This document shows, piece by piece, positions 7,808 through 15,520 of a DNA stretch of 64,000 nucleotides; within the stretch, counting starts at the first letter, position 1, and every line of letters starts with the position of its first letter. The notes beneath the pieces were generated by a model. The model saw only the letters and a list, made by a program, of their open reading frames with translations, did not search any database and had not been told where the DNA came from. The position numbers and the translations under genes were made by a program. Source of the DNA: Nibribacter ruber (GTDB lineage Bacteria; Bacteroidota; Bacteroidia; Cytophagales; Hymenobacteraceae); the NCBI RefSeq assembly GCF_009913235.1, contig NZ_CP047897.1, forward strand, positions 4,277,001 through 4,341,000. Reading direction: 5' to 3'.

Positions 7808-8462
7808 AGGTACTGATTCTTTTCTCTAACTGGGATGGATGAATGTGTAAAATGGTGGCGCCCTTTACCTGTACCAGCCGTTCCTCTTCCAACTGCCCAA
7901 GGAGCCGGTTCAGGTTGCGCTGCGATGTGCCCAGAAACTCAGTGAGCAGGCTCTTGGTGATGTGCAGGTCGCTTATCTGTGCAAGTTCCCGCAGTACAAT
8001 GAGCAAAGTGTAATACAGGCGGTTGGTGCTCTGGATGGACGTCTGCAAAGACGTGTTGACTAGTTTAGAAGCCATGGAAGTGTGCACCAGCAGGTTGAAG
8101 TCGGGTTCTTGGGCCAGCATCTGCAGAAACTTGTCGCGGGACAGGTAATGGAACGTGCAGTGGGTGAGGGCGTGCACGGTGCAGATGTAGGGAATGTCCA
8201 GGATAGCCTCCACGTCGCCTTCCATCTCGCCGGGGCCAAACACGCCCAACGTAAACAAAGGGCCGTTGGCGGTGGCGCGTGTGACCTTCACCAGTCCCGA
8301 AGCCAAAACATACACGCCTTTGGGTTTTTCGCCTTGTTGCAGCAACTCTGACTGCGCAGGCACGGTTACCACGGTGCTTTGGTAGCGGGCGAGCACGGCA
8401 GGGTGCGCCTGGAGAAAATGCGACACCCGGGTGCGGTATTCTGTGAAAAACTGCTCTTCCAT
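7788..8462 (-). CDS. Crp/Fnr family transcriptional regulator
   Basis: A 224-residue regulator with an N-terminal cyclic-nucleotide-binding-like beta barrel (about residues 20-135, QGEKPKGVYVLASGLVKV, FGPGEMEGD) and a C-terminal winged helix-turn-helix (about 165-215, TEFLGTSQRNLNRLLGQLEEERLV). There is no Fnr-type cysteine cluster and the arginine/serine cAMP contacts are not evident, so the ligand is unknown; many Bacteroidota members of this group act without cAMP. It overlaps the downstream CAT-like gene by 20 bases, forming a two-gene operon. The promoter places the predicted transcript start at or next to the ATG, so the mRNA may be leaderless. Confidence 0.88.
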   Translation of the reverse strand: MEEQFFTEYRTRVSHFLQAHPAVLARYQSTVVTVPAQSELLQQGEKPKGVYVLASGLVKVTRATANGPLFTLGVFGPGEMEGDVEAILDIPYICTVHALTHCTFHYLSRDKFLQMLAQEPDFNLLVHTSMASKLVNTSLQTSIQSTNRLYYTLLIVLRELAQISDLHITKSLLTEFLGTSQRNLNRLLGQLEEERLVQVKGATILHIHPSQLEKRISTYDFQIQ

Positions 8463-8466
8463 GCCA

Positions 8467-8497
8467 CAAACTTACGGCCTTGCCTCAACCCACCCAA
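8467..8497 (-). promoter_or_regulatory. Promoter of the Crp-CAT operon
   Basis: On the minus strand TTG (8495-8497), 20 bases, then TAAGTTTG (8467-8474), an exact TAnnTTTG. The ATG at 8462 lies only four bases beyond. Confidence 0.65.
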
Positions 8498-8558
8498 GGA
8501 CATTTGTCTTTCAGGCTGGCAGCAGGAGGAGAAAACTCGTTCAAGTCAGAGCTACGTC

Positions 8559-8596
8559 CGTTTTTGGCCTGTTTCCTAGGAAGTAGGCCAAAAACG
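8559..8596. repeat. Dispersed palindrome (family A)
   Basis: Arms CGTTTTTGGCC and GGCCAAAAACG, centre TGTTTCCTAGGAAGTA. It lies upstream of the Crp gene. The remainder of 8597-8790 has no recognisable feature. Confidence 0.9.
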
Positions 8597-8793
8597 CCTT
8601 CACCCCGAAAGCTTTCCTCAGCAGGTACAACCGCAGGTGTTAGCTTGTAGTTAGCCTAGAGGCAGGTTGCAAACGTGCATAGATAAGAAAAGACCAGAAG
8701 GCGGTTTGCTTCTATGGCACCACCAGAGGCTTGCCCTATGGAAGAAAGCCTTGCCTTTCAGCTTAGAAACTCAGAAAAGCCTTTTGTAGGGAA

Positions 8794-8823
8794 TAGAAAA
8801 AGCCACGCAATGTGGGCGTGGCT
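8794..8823 (-). terminator. Intrinsic terminator after the 8860-9117 gene
   Basis: On the minus strand AGCCACGC and GCGTGGCT form a stem followed by TTTTTC. Confidence 0.8.
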
Positions 8824-8859
8824 CTCGTGAGGTTGGGAGGTCTGTTTGAAAAGGCTATT

Positions 8860-9117
8860 CTATTGTGTAAACCACTCCGGCATTTCTAATCCGCCTAGGT
8901 ACGGCTCTACCACGTGCAGGGCGTTGGCGGGCTCATAGAACGTACTCACAACTTGCAGGGGGCCTCGGTTCCAGACTTCCACAAACCGCTGGTCAATGTA
9001 GAACAGTTGGACGGTCCAATCCTTGTGCTGCCGGTTGGCCAGATAGGCGCCTTTCTGGGCCAGTTCCTGGGCCTGTAACCACGGCGGAAGCTTTCTGAAG
9101 ATGGAATATTCTAGCAT
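8860..9117 (-). CDS. Conserved hypothetical protein, 85 aa
   Basis: An 85-codon ATG-started gene followed by an intrinsic terminator. The product is soluble, aromatic-rich (WLQAQELAQKGAYLA, WTVQLFYIDQRFVEVW) and looks like a helix followed by an antiparallel beta sheet, reminiscent of a small alpha/beta domain. No signal peptide or membrane segment is present. I do not recognise the family. It is divergent from the M28 peptidase gene, whose coding region starts 166 bases away on the other strand. Function unknown. Confidence 0.7.
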   Translation of the reverse strand: MLEYSIFRKLPPWLQAQELAQKGAYLANRQHKDWTVQLFYIDQRFVEVWNRGPLQVVSTFYEPANALHVVEPYLGGLEMPEWFTQ

Positions 9118-9248
9118 GGTTTCTTAAAAGGTGGGGGTCACTTCAAAAGCAAAAATAAGGCAAATAAGTTTCCGGGAGAAGCCCCAGCGGTTCTGGGTAA
9201 ACCCACAGTTCTGGCGTACGGGAAACGGAGAAAGAAAAGAATAAAGCC

Positions 9249-9278
9249 TTGACGGCCAGCATTCCTTTCCTAAATTAG
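9249..9278 (+). promoter_or_regulatory. Promoter of the M28 peptidase gene
   Basis: TTG (9249-9251), 19 bases, TAAATTAG (9271-9278): one mismatch from TTG-N19-TAnnTTTG. The ATG at 9284 begins five bases later, so the transcript may be leaderless, or the second ATG at 9293 may be used. Confidence 0.5.
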
Positions 9279-9283
9279 CAACC

Positions 9284-10903
9284 ATGAAAACTATGAAGAC
9301 TACACTTGGTCTGGGAAAGTCCTCCCAACTACCTAAGGCCCTTTTGGTCGCTTTGCTTTTGTCATCACCGGCGGTGGTACAGGCGCAAAACGCCAACCAG
9401 ACGCAAACCCAACCGGCAAAGAACCCAGTGGTGGAAGCCATTGTGAAAGAAGCCACCCAAAATTCTCAGCTAGAGTCCTTGGCCCATGAGCTGCTGGACG
9501 TGATTGGTCCGCGTCTGGTGGGTTCTCCTGAGATGAAGCAGGCCAACGACTGGGCCGTGGAGAAGTACAAAGGCTGGGGCATCATGGCCCGCAATGAGAA
9601 GTGGGGCGAATGGCGCGGCTGGCAAAGGGGCACCTCGCAGATAGAAATGGTGTCGCCCAGAGTAAGGTCTCTGGAGGGCACGCAACTGGCCTGGAGCCCT
9701 GCCACCAAAGGCAAAGGCGTTACAGCTGAGTTGATGGTACTGCCAGACGTCCAAGACTCCGTTTCCTTCCAGAAGTGGCTGCCCAACGTGAAAGGCAAAC
9801 TGGTCATGGTCTCTATGTACCAACCCACCGGCCGCCCCGACTACAACTGGCAGGAATTTGCCACCAAAGAGTCTTTTGAGAAAATGAAGGCCCAGCGCAC
9901 GGCCCAGACCGAAGCCTGGCGTGATAAATTCACCAAAATGGGGTATACCTCCCGCACGCTTCCGGTGGCCCTGGAGAAAGCGGGAGCCGCCGGCGTGGTC
10001 ATGTCTAACTGGTCTGCCGGTTTTGGCGTGAACAAGATTTTCAATGCCTATACCAAGAAGATTCCTACGGTAGACCTTTCCCTGGAAGACTATGGCATGC
10101 TGTACCGCATGGTAGAAGCCGGCGACAAGCCCAGAATCAACATCAAAGCCAATTCTAAGGAGTTGGGCGTGCAGCCTACCTTCAACACCATCGCAGAAAT
10201 CAAGGGCTCAGAAAAACCAAATGAATACGTGATCCTGTCGGCGCACTTTGACTCTTGGGACGGTGGCACCGGCGCCACAGACAACGGCACCGGTACCATT
10301 GTCATGATGGAGGCCATGCGCATCTTAAAGAAAATCTACCCCAACCCGAAGCGTACCATTTTGGTAGGCCACTGGGGCAGCGAAGAACAGGGTTTGAACG
10401 GCTCGCGTTCTTTTGTAGAGGATCATCCTGAGATTGTGCAGAACATTCAGGCGGTCTTCAACCAGGACAACGGCACGGGCCGCGTGGTGAACATCTCGGG
10501 GCAGGGCTTCCTGCATGCCTATGACTACATTGGCCGTTGGTTGTCTGCGGTGCCGGCCTCTATCCGGCAGCCCATTGAAACCAACTTTCCGGGCATGCCG
10601 GGCGGCGGCGGTTCTGACCACGCTTCCTTTGTGGCTGCGGGTGCTCCAGCTTTCTCTTTGAGTTCTTTGAGCTGGTCATATGGCACCTACACCTGGCACA
10701 CCAACCGCGACACGTATGACAAGATTGTGTTTGATGATGTGCGCAGCAACGCCATCTTAACGGCCATCTTAGCCTACATGGCCAGTGAGGACCCAGTTAA
10801 AACTTCCAGAGAGCGCATTGTGCTGCCGGTCAACCCAAGAACGGGCCAACCTAGCACCTGGCCTGCCCAAAGTAAGCCTACCCGTAAAGGCGGCCTGGAA
10901 TAA
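9284..10903 (+). CDS. Secreted M28 family zinc aminopeptidase
   Basis: A 539-residue exported metallopeptidase. It has a signal peptide ending near VVQAQ, a protease-associated (PA) type insert around residues 130-270, and an M28 catalytic domain. Zinc ligands and catalytic residues are visible: H321 and D323 in SAHFDSWDGGTGATDNG, the second Asp in ATDNG, the EE pair in GSEEQGL, an Asp in NQDNGTG and the final His in WHTNRDTYDK. It probably removes N-terminal residues from peptides in the periplasm or outside the cell. It is a single-gene transcript with a terminator beginning about 50 bases after the stop. Two ATGs (9284, 9293) are possible starts. Confidence 0.92.
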   Translation: MKTMKTTLGLGKSSQLPKALLVALLLSSPAVVQAQNANQTQTQPAKNPVVEAIVKEATQNSQLESLAHELLDVIGPRLVGSPEMKQANDWAVEKYKGWGIMARNEKWGEWRGWQRGTSQIEMVSPRVRSLEGTQLAWSPATKGKGVTAELMVLPDVQDSVSFQKWLPNVKGKLVMVSMYQPTGRPDYNWQEFATKESFEKMKAQRTAQTEAWRDKFTKMGYTSRTLPVALEKAGAAGVVMSNWSAGFGVNKIFNAYTKKIPTVDLSLEDYGMLYRMVEAGDKPRINIKANSKELGVQPTFNTIAEIKGSEKPNEYVILSAHFDSWDGGTGATDNGTGTIVMMEAMRILKKIYPNPKRTILVGHWGSEEQGLNGSRSFVEDHPEIVQNIQAVFNQDNGTGRVVNISGQGFLHAYDYIGRWLSAVPASIRQPIETNFPGMPGGGGSDHASFVAAGAPAFSLSSLSWSYGTYTWHTNRDTYDKIVFDDVRSNAILTAILAYMASEDPVKTSRERIVLPVNPRTGQPSTWPAQSKPTRKGGLE

Positions 10904-10953
10904 AGTTGGCAAGGAAAGCTAACTGGTTGGCTTCAAACCTACACCTGCATTAA

Positions 10954-11009
10954 AATAAAAGCGCCTTCCTTTAAGCAAAATAAAGCTTGAAGGAAGGCGC
11001 TTTTATTAT
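10954..11009 (+). terminator. Intrinsic terminator after the M28 peptidase
   Basis: A stem of about 19 bases, AAAAGCGCCTTCCTTT pairing with its complement, ends in TTTTATTATT; an inner AAGC/GCTT adds to it. It could work in both directions. Confidence 0.9.
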
Positions 11010-11243
11010 TCAAGGCAAGTGGGCAATAACTAGATTCTGTTTGAATATAATAATTTCGATAAATATTATAATAGTTAAATTTGCGCGCTTGGTTTGTTTG
11101 CATGGTTTAAATTCAAATAATGGTGGAAGAGTACGGAAGGGGTCAGATAATGAAAGTAATAGAGTAGGTTTAAAGCTGAAATGGAGGATGTTTAATGTAA
11201 CTACATTCTTTGTATAGTTCAATTATACTAATCATTTCCTTTG

Positions 11244-11251
11244 TATCTTTG
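11244..11251 (+). promoter_or_regulatory. -7 element of the histidine kinase promoter
   Basis: TATCTTTG matches TAnnTTTG exactly. It overlaps a possible TTG start at 11241, which argues for translation starting at the GTG 26 bases downstream. No clear -33 TTG is seen at 19-21 bases. The gap 11010-11243 is AT-rich with no gene. Confidence 0.5.
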
Positions 11252-11276
11252 CCCCGATTTGCAGAGTTGGATACAC

Positions 11277-12629
11277 GTGAGCGAAAAGACACAAGGATTG
11301 CGTAGTTTTTTAAAAAGTAAATGGGTGCATTTGGTGGGCTCTGCTGCTGAATTTCCCATGGAACAGCGCGTGTACAACACCTTTTGCCTGATTACCATTC
11401 TGGGGGTGGCCTACAACATTCCCTTTAATATTATCACGGGCTTATACGGTCCTTTCTTTGTCACTATCTTTTTGTTGGGATTGGTGACGTTCGCGTTTTA
11501 CCTGTCTCGGTTTAAAGGAAGATACATCCTCAGTTTTGCCATCTTGTCCATATCTATACATGCGGGGCTAGGCATCAACTATTTTTTCAATGATGGCATC
11601 ACCGGGCCTACGCTGGTGTTGTTGGCGCTTTTCTTTTTCCCTATTCTGGTGGTGGCCACCAAGAAATACTACTGGCTCTGGACCACAATGAATGTAGGTT
11701 TGATTTTAAGTCTGGCCCTGGCAGAGTATTACTTCCCAAATCTGATTGTTGGCCGTTACCTCACCCGCGAGACGCGTTTCATTGACATGATCACTACTTA
11801 CCTGATTGTGATTCTGCTCATACGGGTGTGTACCGTCTTTCTTTTAAACCACTACAACCGCGCCCGCCTAGCCACCGAAGAAGCCAACAAAGCCTTGCAG
11901 AAGCTCAACCAGGAGAAAACCAAGCTGTTGTCCATCATCTCGCATGACCTGCGCGCACCGCTGGCCAATATTCAAGGGTATTTGCAGATTTTGTCCCAGG
12001 CAGAGATTCCTCAGGAGCAGCGCCTTCAAATAAATAACCAACTCCTGCAGAACACCCAAACCACGCTGGACATGCTCACCAACGTTCTGGCCTGGTCTAA
12101 AAGCCACATGGACGGCGGGCAGAAGTCCCTGGATTCAGTGAACGTGCGCCAGGCACTTTCTTCTACCCTGGAACTCTTCAAGGACATTGCGCACCGCAAA
12201 GATATTGCCCTGGCGTATACCCTGGAGGAAGATGTTCAGATCATGAGCGAAGTGGGATTGTTGCAGTTGGTGGTGCGCAATCTGGTCAACAACGCCATCA
12301 AGTTCACTAACCCAGGCGGGGCTATTTCCGTCAGCGCCGTGAAAAACGGTGACAACTTGTTGCTACAGGTCAAAGACAGCGGCAATGGCCAACCAGCCCT
12401 GCTCTCGCCAGACATCTTCTTGCTGAACAGTGGCACATCGTACGGCACCCACCAAGAGAAAGGCGTAGGTCTGGGCCTGGTGCTCTGCCGCGAGTTTGTC
12501 GCGTTTCAGAAAGGCCGCATCTGGTTTGAAAGCCACCCGGTGTCTGGCGTGAGTTTCTTTGTGGAGGTGCCTCTGGTTCCGGCAGAAAGAACGGCAGTTG
12601 CTTCTGCCGCTTTCGCGGAAGTGGCTTGA
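11277..12629 (+). CDS. Membrane sensor histidine kinase
   Basis: A 450-residue two-component sensor kinase. The N-terminal half (about residues 28-205) has six hydrophobic segments and no large periplasmic domain, so the signal is probably sensed within or near the membrane. A short coiled coil leads to the HisKA domain with phosphoacceptor H223 in IISHDLRAPLANIQ, then an HATPase domain with N box (RNLVNNAIKFTNPGG), G1 (VKDSGNG) and G2 (KGVGLGLVLCREF). No response regulator is adjacent, so it is an orphan and its partner is unknown. GTG at 11277 is chosen because it follows the promoter; the ATG at 11358 is the alternative. Confidence 0.88.
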   Translation: MSEKTQGLRSFLKSKWVHLVGSAAEFPMEQRVYNTFCLITILGVAYNIPFNIITGLYGPFFVTIFLLGLVTFAFYLSRFKGRYILSFAILSISIHAGLGINYFFNDGITGPTLVLLALFFFPILVVATKKYYWLWTTMNVGLILSLALAEYYFPNLIVGRYLTRETRFIDMITTYLIVILLIRVCTVFLLNHYNRARLATEEANKALQKLNQEKTKLLSIISHDLRAPLANIQGYLQILSQAEIPQEQRLQINNQLLQNTQTTLDMLTNVLAWSKSHMDGGQKSLDSVNVRQALSSTLELFKDIAHRKDIALAYTLEEDVQIMSEVGLLQLVVRNLVNNAIKFTNPGGAISVSAVKNGDNLLLQVKDSGNGQPALLSPDIFLLNSGTSYGTHQEKGVGLGLVLCREFVAFQKGRIWFESHPVSGVSFFVEVPLVPAERTAVASAAFAEVA

Positions 12630-12633
12630 TATG

Positions 12634-12671
12634 CGTTTTTAGGCTGTTTTTCAGAAAATAGCCTAAAAACG
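12634..12671. repeat. Dispersed palindrome (family A)
   Basis: Arms CGTTTTTAGGCT and AGCCTAAAAACG pair over 12 bases (GG to AG change matched in the other arm). It begins four bases after the kinase stop codon, so it may act as its 3' hairpin. Confidence 0.9.
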
Positions 12672-12776
12672 GAGTAGCTTTTTAATACGATTGCGGCTAG
12701 GCCTTGCGCCGATAATGGTGTTGCATTGGGCTAATGACCAGAACCGCCTTTCAAATGCTCTGTTCTTTTACCCAAC

Positions 12777-12850
12777 GCAGATTCTCCCCTTGAGGATTGC
12801 CCAAACGCGAGTTTGAGGCAGCGCGCGCAGCTCAATAGAGGGGTGTTTAC
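12777..12850 (+). repeat. MITE-like repeat (family E), copy 1
   Basis: The block TTCTCCCCTTGAGGATTGCC, then AGTTTGAGGCA and GCGCAGCTCA, closing with TAGAGGGG, recurs with few differences at 25700-25773 and in part at 15148-15190 (inverted). The ends CTCCCCT and AGAGGGG are inverted relative to each other. Confidence 0.75.
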
Positions 12851-12957
12851 ACTGGCAGATGAAATGCTCGCCTCACCCTTGGAGACGAGGGACTAACTCG
12901 CGACTCAGGACTGGCACAGACCTCGTAGTGTGTGCAGTTCCTACGAGTGTCTTCAAC

Positions 12958-12994
12958 CGTTTTCCGCCTATTTCCCAGAAAATAGGCCGAAAAC
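12958..12994. repeat. Dispersed palindrome (family A)
   Basis: CGTTTTCCGCCTATTT and AAATAGGCCGAAAAC, one mismatch. It abuts the minus-strand terminator of the M1 peptidase. Confidence 0.85.
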
Positions 12995-13038
12995 AAAGGA
13001 GCCTTGCCAGAAGTATGCCGGCAAGGCTCCTTTGTTTT
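12990..13038 (-). terminator. Intrinsic terminator after the M1 peptidase
   Basis: A 19-base stem (AAAACAAAGGAGCCTTGCC with its complement) around an 11-base loop. On the minus strand it ends in GTTTTCGGCC, shared with the family A palindrome. Confidence 0.9.
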
Positions 13039-13057
13039 GGTAAAGGGAAAAATAGGG

Positions 13058-14719
13058 CTATTCTACTCGCTTGCTGGTCACGTAGAAATTAGGGTCTACG
13101 GTGATTTCGGCGGGCTTTCTGGTGACGGAAGCGTTCTTCCAGGTGGTGGCGGTGGGTTTAATCCATTGGGCTTTGCCGTTGACCAGGACTTTAACGGGCA
13201 TGGAGAAGGTGTCTAAGCAGTTGGTCCAGCGGTAGGAGAGTTGGTTGCCGTTGAGCTTGTATTCCAGCACCGGTATGCGCGTGTCACGCAGGTACTGGTC
13301 AAAGAAGCCAGTCAGGTTCTGGCCGCTTTTCTGTGCCAGGTACTGTTCAATTTGGGCGCCGGTGACGGTCTGGTGGTAGAAGTCCTGGTTGAGGCCGCGT
13401 AGGATTTTACGCCATTTCAGGTCATTGCCTACTAGCTGCCGGACCATGTGCAGCATGTTGGCGCCTTTGGAGTACATGTCTCCTGAACCGGCGTAGTTCA
13501 CTCCGTATTTGCCCACAATGGGACGGTCATTCCGGATGCCTTTGCGGGTGCCAATGACGTAGGCGCTGCTGGCCTCTTTGCCGTAATGGTAGTCTACAAA
13601 GATGTTTTCTGAGTAGGCCGTGAACGCCTCGTGCACCCACATATCGGCAATGTCCTGATAGGTGATGTTGTTGGCAAACCACTCATGCCCGCTCTCATGA
13701 ATGATGATGAAGTCAAACTTGAGGCCCCAGCCGGTGCCGCTCAAATCTCTGCCCAGATAGCCGTTCTGGTACTTGTTGCCGTACGTCACCGAGCTTTGGT
13801 GCTCCATGCCCAGATACGGCACCTCCACCAATTTGTAGCTGTCTTCATAGAACGGGTACGGGCCGAACCAATGCTCAAACGCCTGCAACATGCGGGGCAC
13901 GTCTTTGAACTGGACTTTGGCTTTCTCCAGGTTCTCAGGCAATACATAATAGATGCAATCCAAAGGGCCTTTCTCGCCGGGATATACTTCAGAAAAAGAC
14001 ACATAATTGCCCACGTTCACATTCACGCCGTAGTTGTTGATGGGATTGGTGACCGCCCAATGGAAGGTTCTGGTACTGTCTGCGTGGGTTTCTACGTTGC
14101 GGAGCCTTCCGTTGGAGACGTCCACCAAGGGCATGGGCACGTTCACGCGGATCAGCATGCTGTCGGGCTCGTCATACATGTGGTCTTTGTTGGGCCAAAA
14201 GAGGCTGGCGCCGCCGCCCTGCACCGAGGTGGCGATGAAGGGATTGCCCTGCGCGTCGTGTTTCCAGGTGACGCCGCCGCTCCAGGGCGGGTTCACGCTC
14301 ACCTGCGGCCAGCCACTGAAATACACGTCAAGGGAATACGTGGCCCCCACGGTCTGCGGCTGTTGCAGTTGAATAAACCAGGCGTTGCTGTCCTGGCGCA
14401 CTACCAGGTCCTGGCCGTTCTGGGTGACGCGCTCAATGCGCATGGGGGCCTGCAAGTCTATCTGAAGCGTCTGGTGCGGCTGCAGCACTTTGTAGGTGAC
14501 CTTGTTCATGCCGGCAAAGGTGCTGTCCTGGGGATTTACTTTTATGGAGAGGTCATAGTGCGTCAAGTCCCACCAGGCGCGTTCTGGCGTGATGGAACCG
14601 CGCAAAGTGTCTTGCCGGGTAAACGTGGGGGACGTGGTTTGGGCCAGGGCGAAAGACGCGGTCACTGCCCAAAGACAGGCGGTAGCCACACATAGACTTC
14701 TGATAAAGGAGGTTTCCAT
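13058..14719 (-). CDS. Secreted M1 family zinc aminopeptidase
   Basis: A 553-residue exported peptidase of the M1 (aminopeptidase N-like) clan. The ATG at 14719 gives a clean signal peptide (ending SFALAQ), whereas the longer frame from 14791 does not. A beta-sandwich N-terminal domain (about residues 30-230) is followed by the thermolysin-like domain with H341-E-S-G-H345 and the third zinc ligand E364 in WVHEAF, the normal 18-residue spacing. The exopeptidase motif appears as MEHQ (usual GAMEN is replaced by YLGMEHQ), which is seen in the Bacteroidota subgroup. It trims N-terminal residues from peptides outside the cytoplasm. Single-gene transcript. Confidence 0.92.
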   Translation of the reverse strand: METSFIRSLCVATACLWAVTASFALAQTTSPTFTRQDTLRGSITPERAWWDLTHYDLSIKVNPQDSTFAGMNKVTYKVLQPHQTLQIDLQAPMRIERVTQNGQDLVVRQDSNAWFIQLQQPQTVGATYSLDVYFSGWPQVSVNPPWSGGVTWKHDAQGNPFIATSVQGGGASLFWPNKDHMYDEPDSMLIRVNVPMPLVDVSNGRLRNVETHADSTRTFHWAVTNPINNYGVNVNVGNYVSFSEVYPGEKGPLDCIYYVLPENLEKAKVQFKDVPRMLQAFEHWFGPYPFYEDSYKLVEVPYLGMEHQSSVTYGNKYQNGYLGRDLSGTGWGLKFDFIIIHESGHEWFANNITYQDIADMWVHEAFTAYSENIFVDYHYGKEASSAYVIGTRKGIRNDRPIVGKYGVNYAGSGDMYSKGANMLHMVRQLVGNDLKWRKILRGLNQDFYHQTVTGAQIEQYLAQKSGQNLTGFFDQYLRDTRIPVLEYKLNGNQLSYRWTNCLDTFSMPVKVLVNGKAQWIKPTATTWKNASVTRKPAEITVDPNFYVTSKRVE

Positions 14720-15520
14720 AGAAAAACATTTGCCAAAAACGGGAGATACTAAGGTACGTCGCAAATTGAAATTTACACATCCTAATGCCAAGAAGAAGAT
14801 AGACCACTACCTATCACCAACCGCCTCCTCCTCATGGCCCTTTCAGAAAAACGCATCAGGCGATAAATACCAGTAGGAGAGGGCTAGACCTGTCCACCTG
14901 TGCATTGCCCGCTTCTTTTTTTTCCTATGCATGCGAAGTCATCCCCCTACCCCCTTAAAAGGGGGACGGCATACGTGTTTTTTGTAGAGACCAGTCATTG
15001 CCTTGTCTCCCACGCATTGCCTTCTTTTGCTGGGTTTTACCAACTCTGCCTTTTCTTTCATAGGAAGGGAGGTTTTGTATCTGTTGATGTAGACACCCCC
15101 CTTCGCCCCCCTCAAGGGGGGAATCTGCAACTTGAACCGTCCATAGCGCTGATGCTCGTCTGGGCAACCCTCAAGGGGGAATCTGCAGTTAGCCTCCGTT
15201 ATAGGTTGCTGGAAATTACCATCATCAACCAACAACCAGCAACCAAGCATCAGCAAATAACAATTAGCAACCAGCAACCAACAACCAGCAATCAACAATT
15301 AACAATCAGCAATCAGTAACAACCTTCGTTTTTGGCAGGTTTTCTGGGAAATAGCCCAAAAACGGAGCCAGAGCAGAGAAAAGCGTTCTACTATTTTACG
15401 ACGGGCGTTTACGTTTTAGTTTGACTGGGTACTAACAGGCGTGAACCAAGGCTTCTAAAACGGCCGCGGTTCCTGCTTTTTTCTGTAGTTTTAAAGCCAT
15501 TCCATCGTCCTGCGTCCTGT
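14720..15520. other. Gene-free repeat-rich stretch
   Basis: An 800-base gap. In order it holds a family A half-site (GCCAAAAACGGG, 14732-14743), a family D block (14942-14967), a family H block with TTTTTTGTAGAGAC...TTGTCTC (14977-15033, again at 26164-26219), family D CACCCCCCTTCGCCCCCCTC (15093-15127), an inverted partial family E copy (15148-15190), a run of CAACCAGCAACCA-type units (15215-15319) and a full family A copy. Open frames through it follow the repeats and are not genes. Confidence 0.7.
15327..15364. repeat. Dispersed palindrome (family A)
   Basis: CGTTTTTGGCAGGTTTTC and AATAGCCCAAAAACG. It lies 157 bases upstream of the restriction-modification gene. Confidence 0.85.

Noticed and set aside
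13631-14695. Long open frame of 354 codons on the plus strand opposite the M1 peptidase
   Set aside because: The minus-strand gene has signal peptide and zinc motifs; the antisense frame is rich in H, V and A as expected for a shadow of GC-rich coding DNA.
14732-14743. Single arm GCCAAAAACGGG upstream of the M1 gene as a full family A copy
   Set aside because: No opposing arm; kept only as a half-site remark.
14900-15319. 139-codon frame before the restriction-modification gene
   Set aside because: It runs through families D, H and a simple repeat; the protein is the repeat translation.
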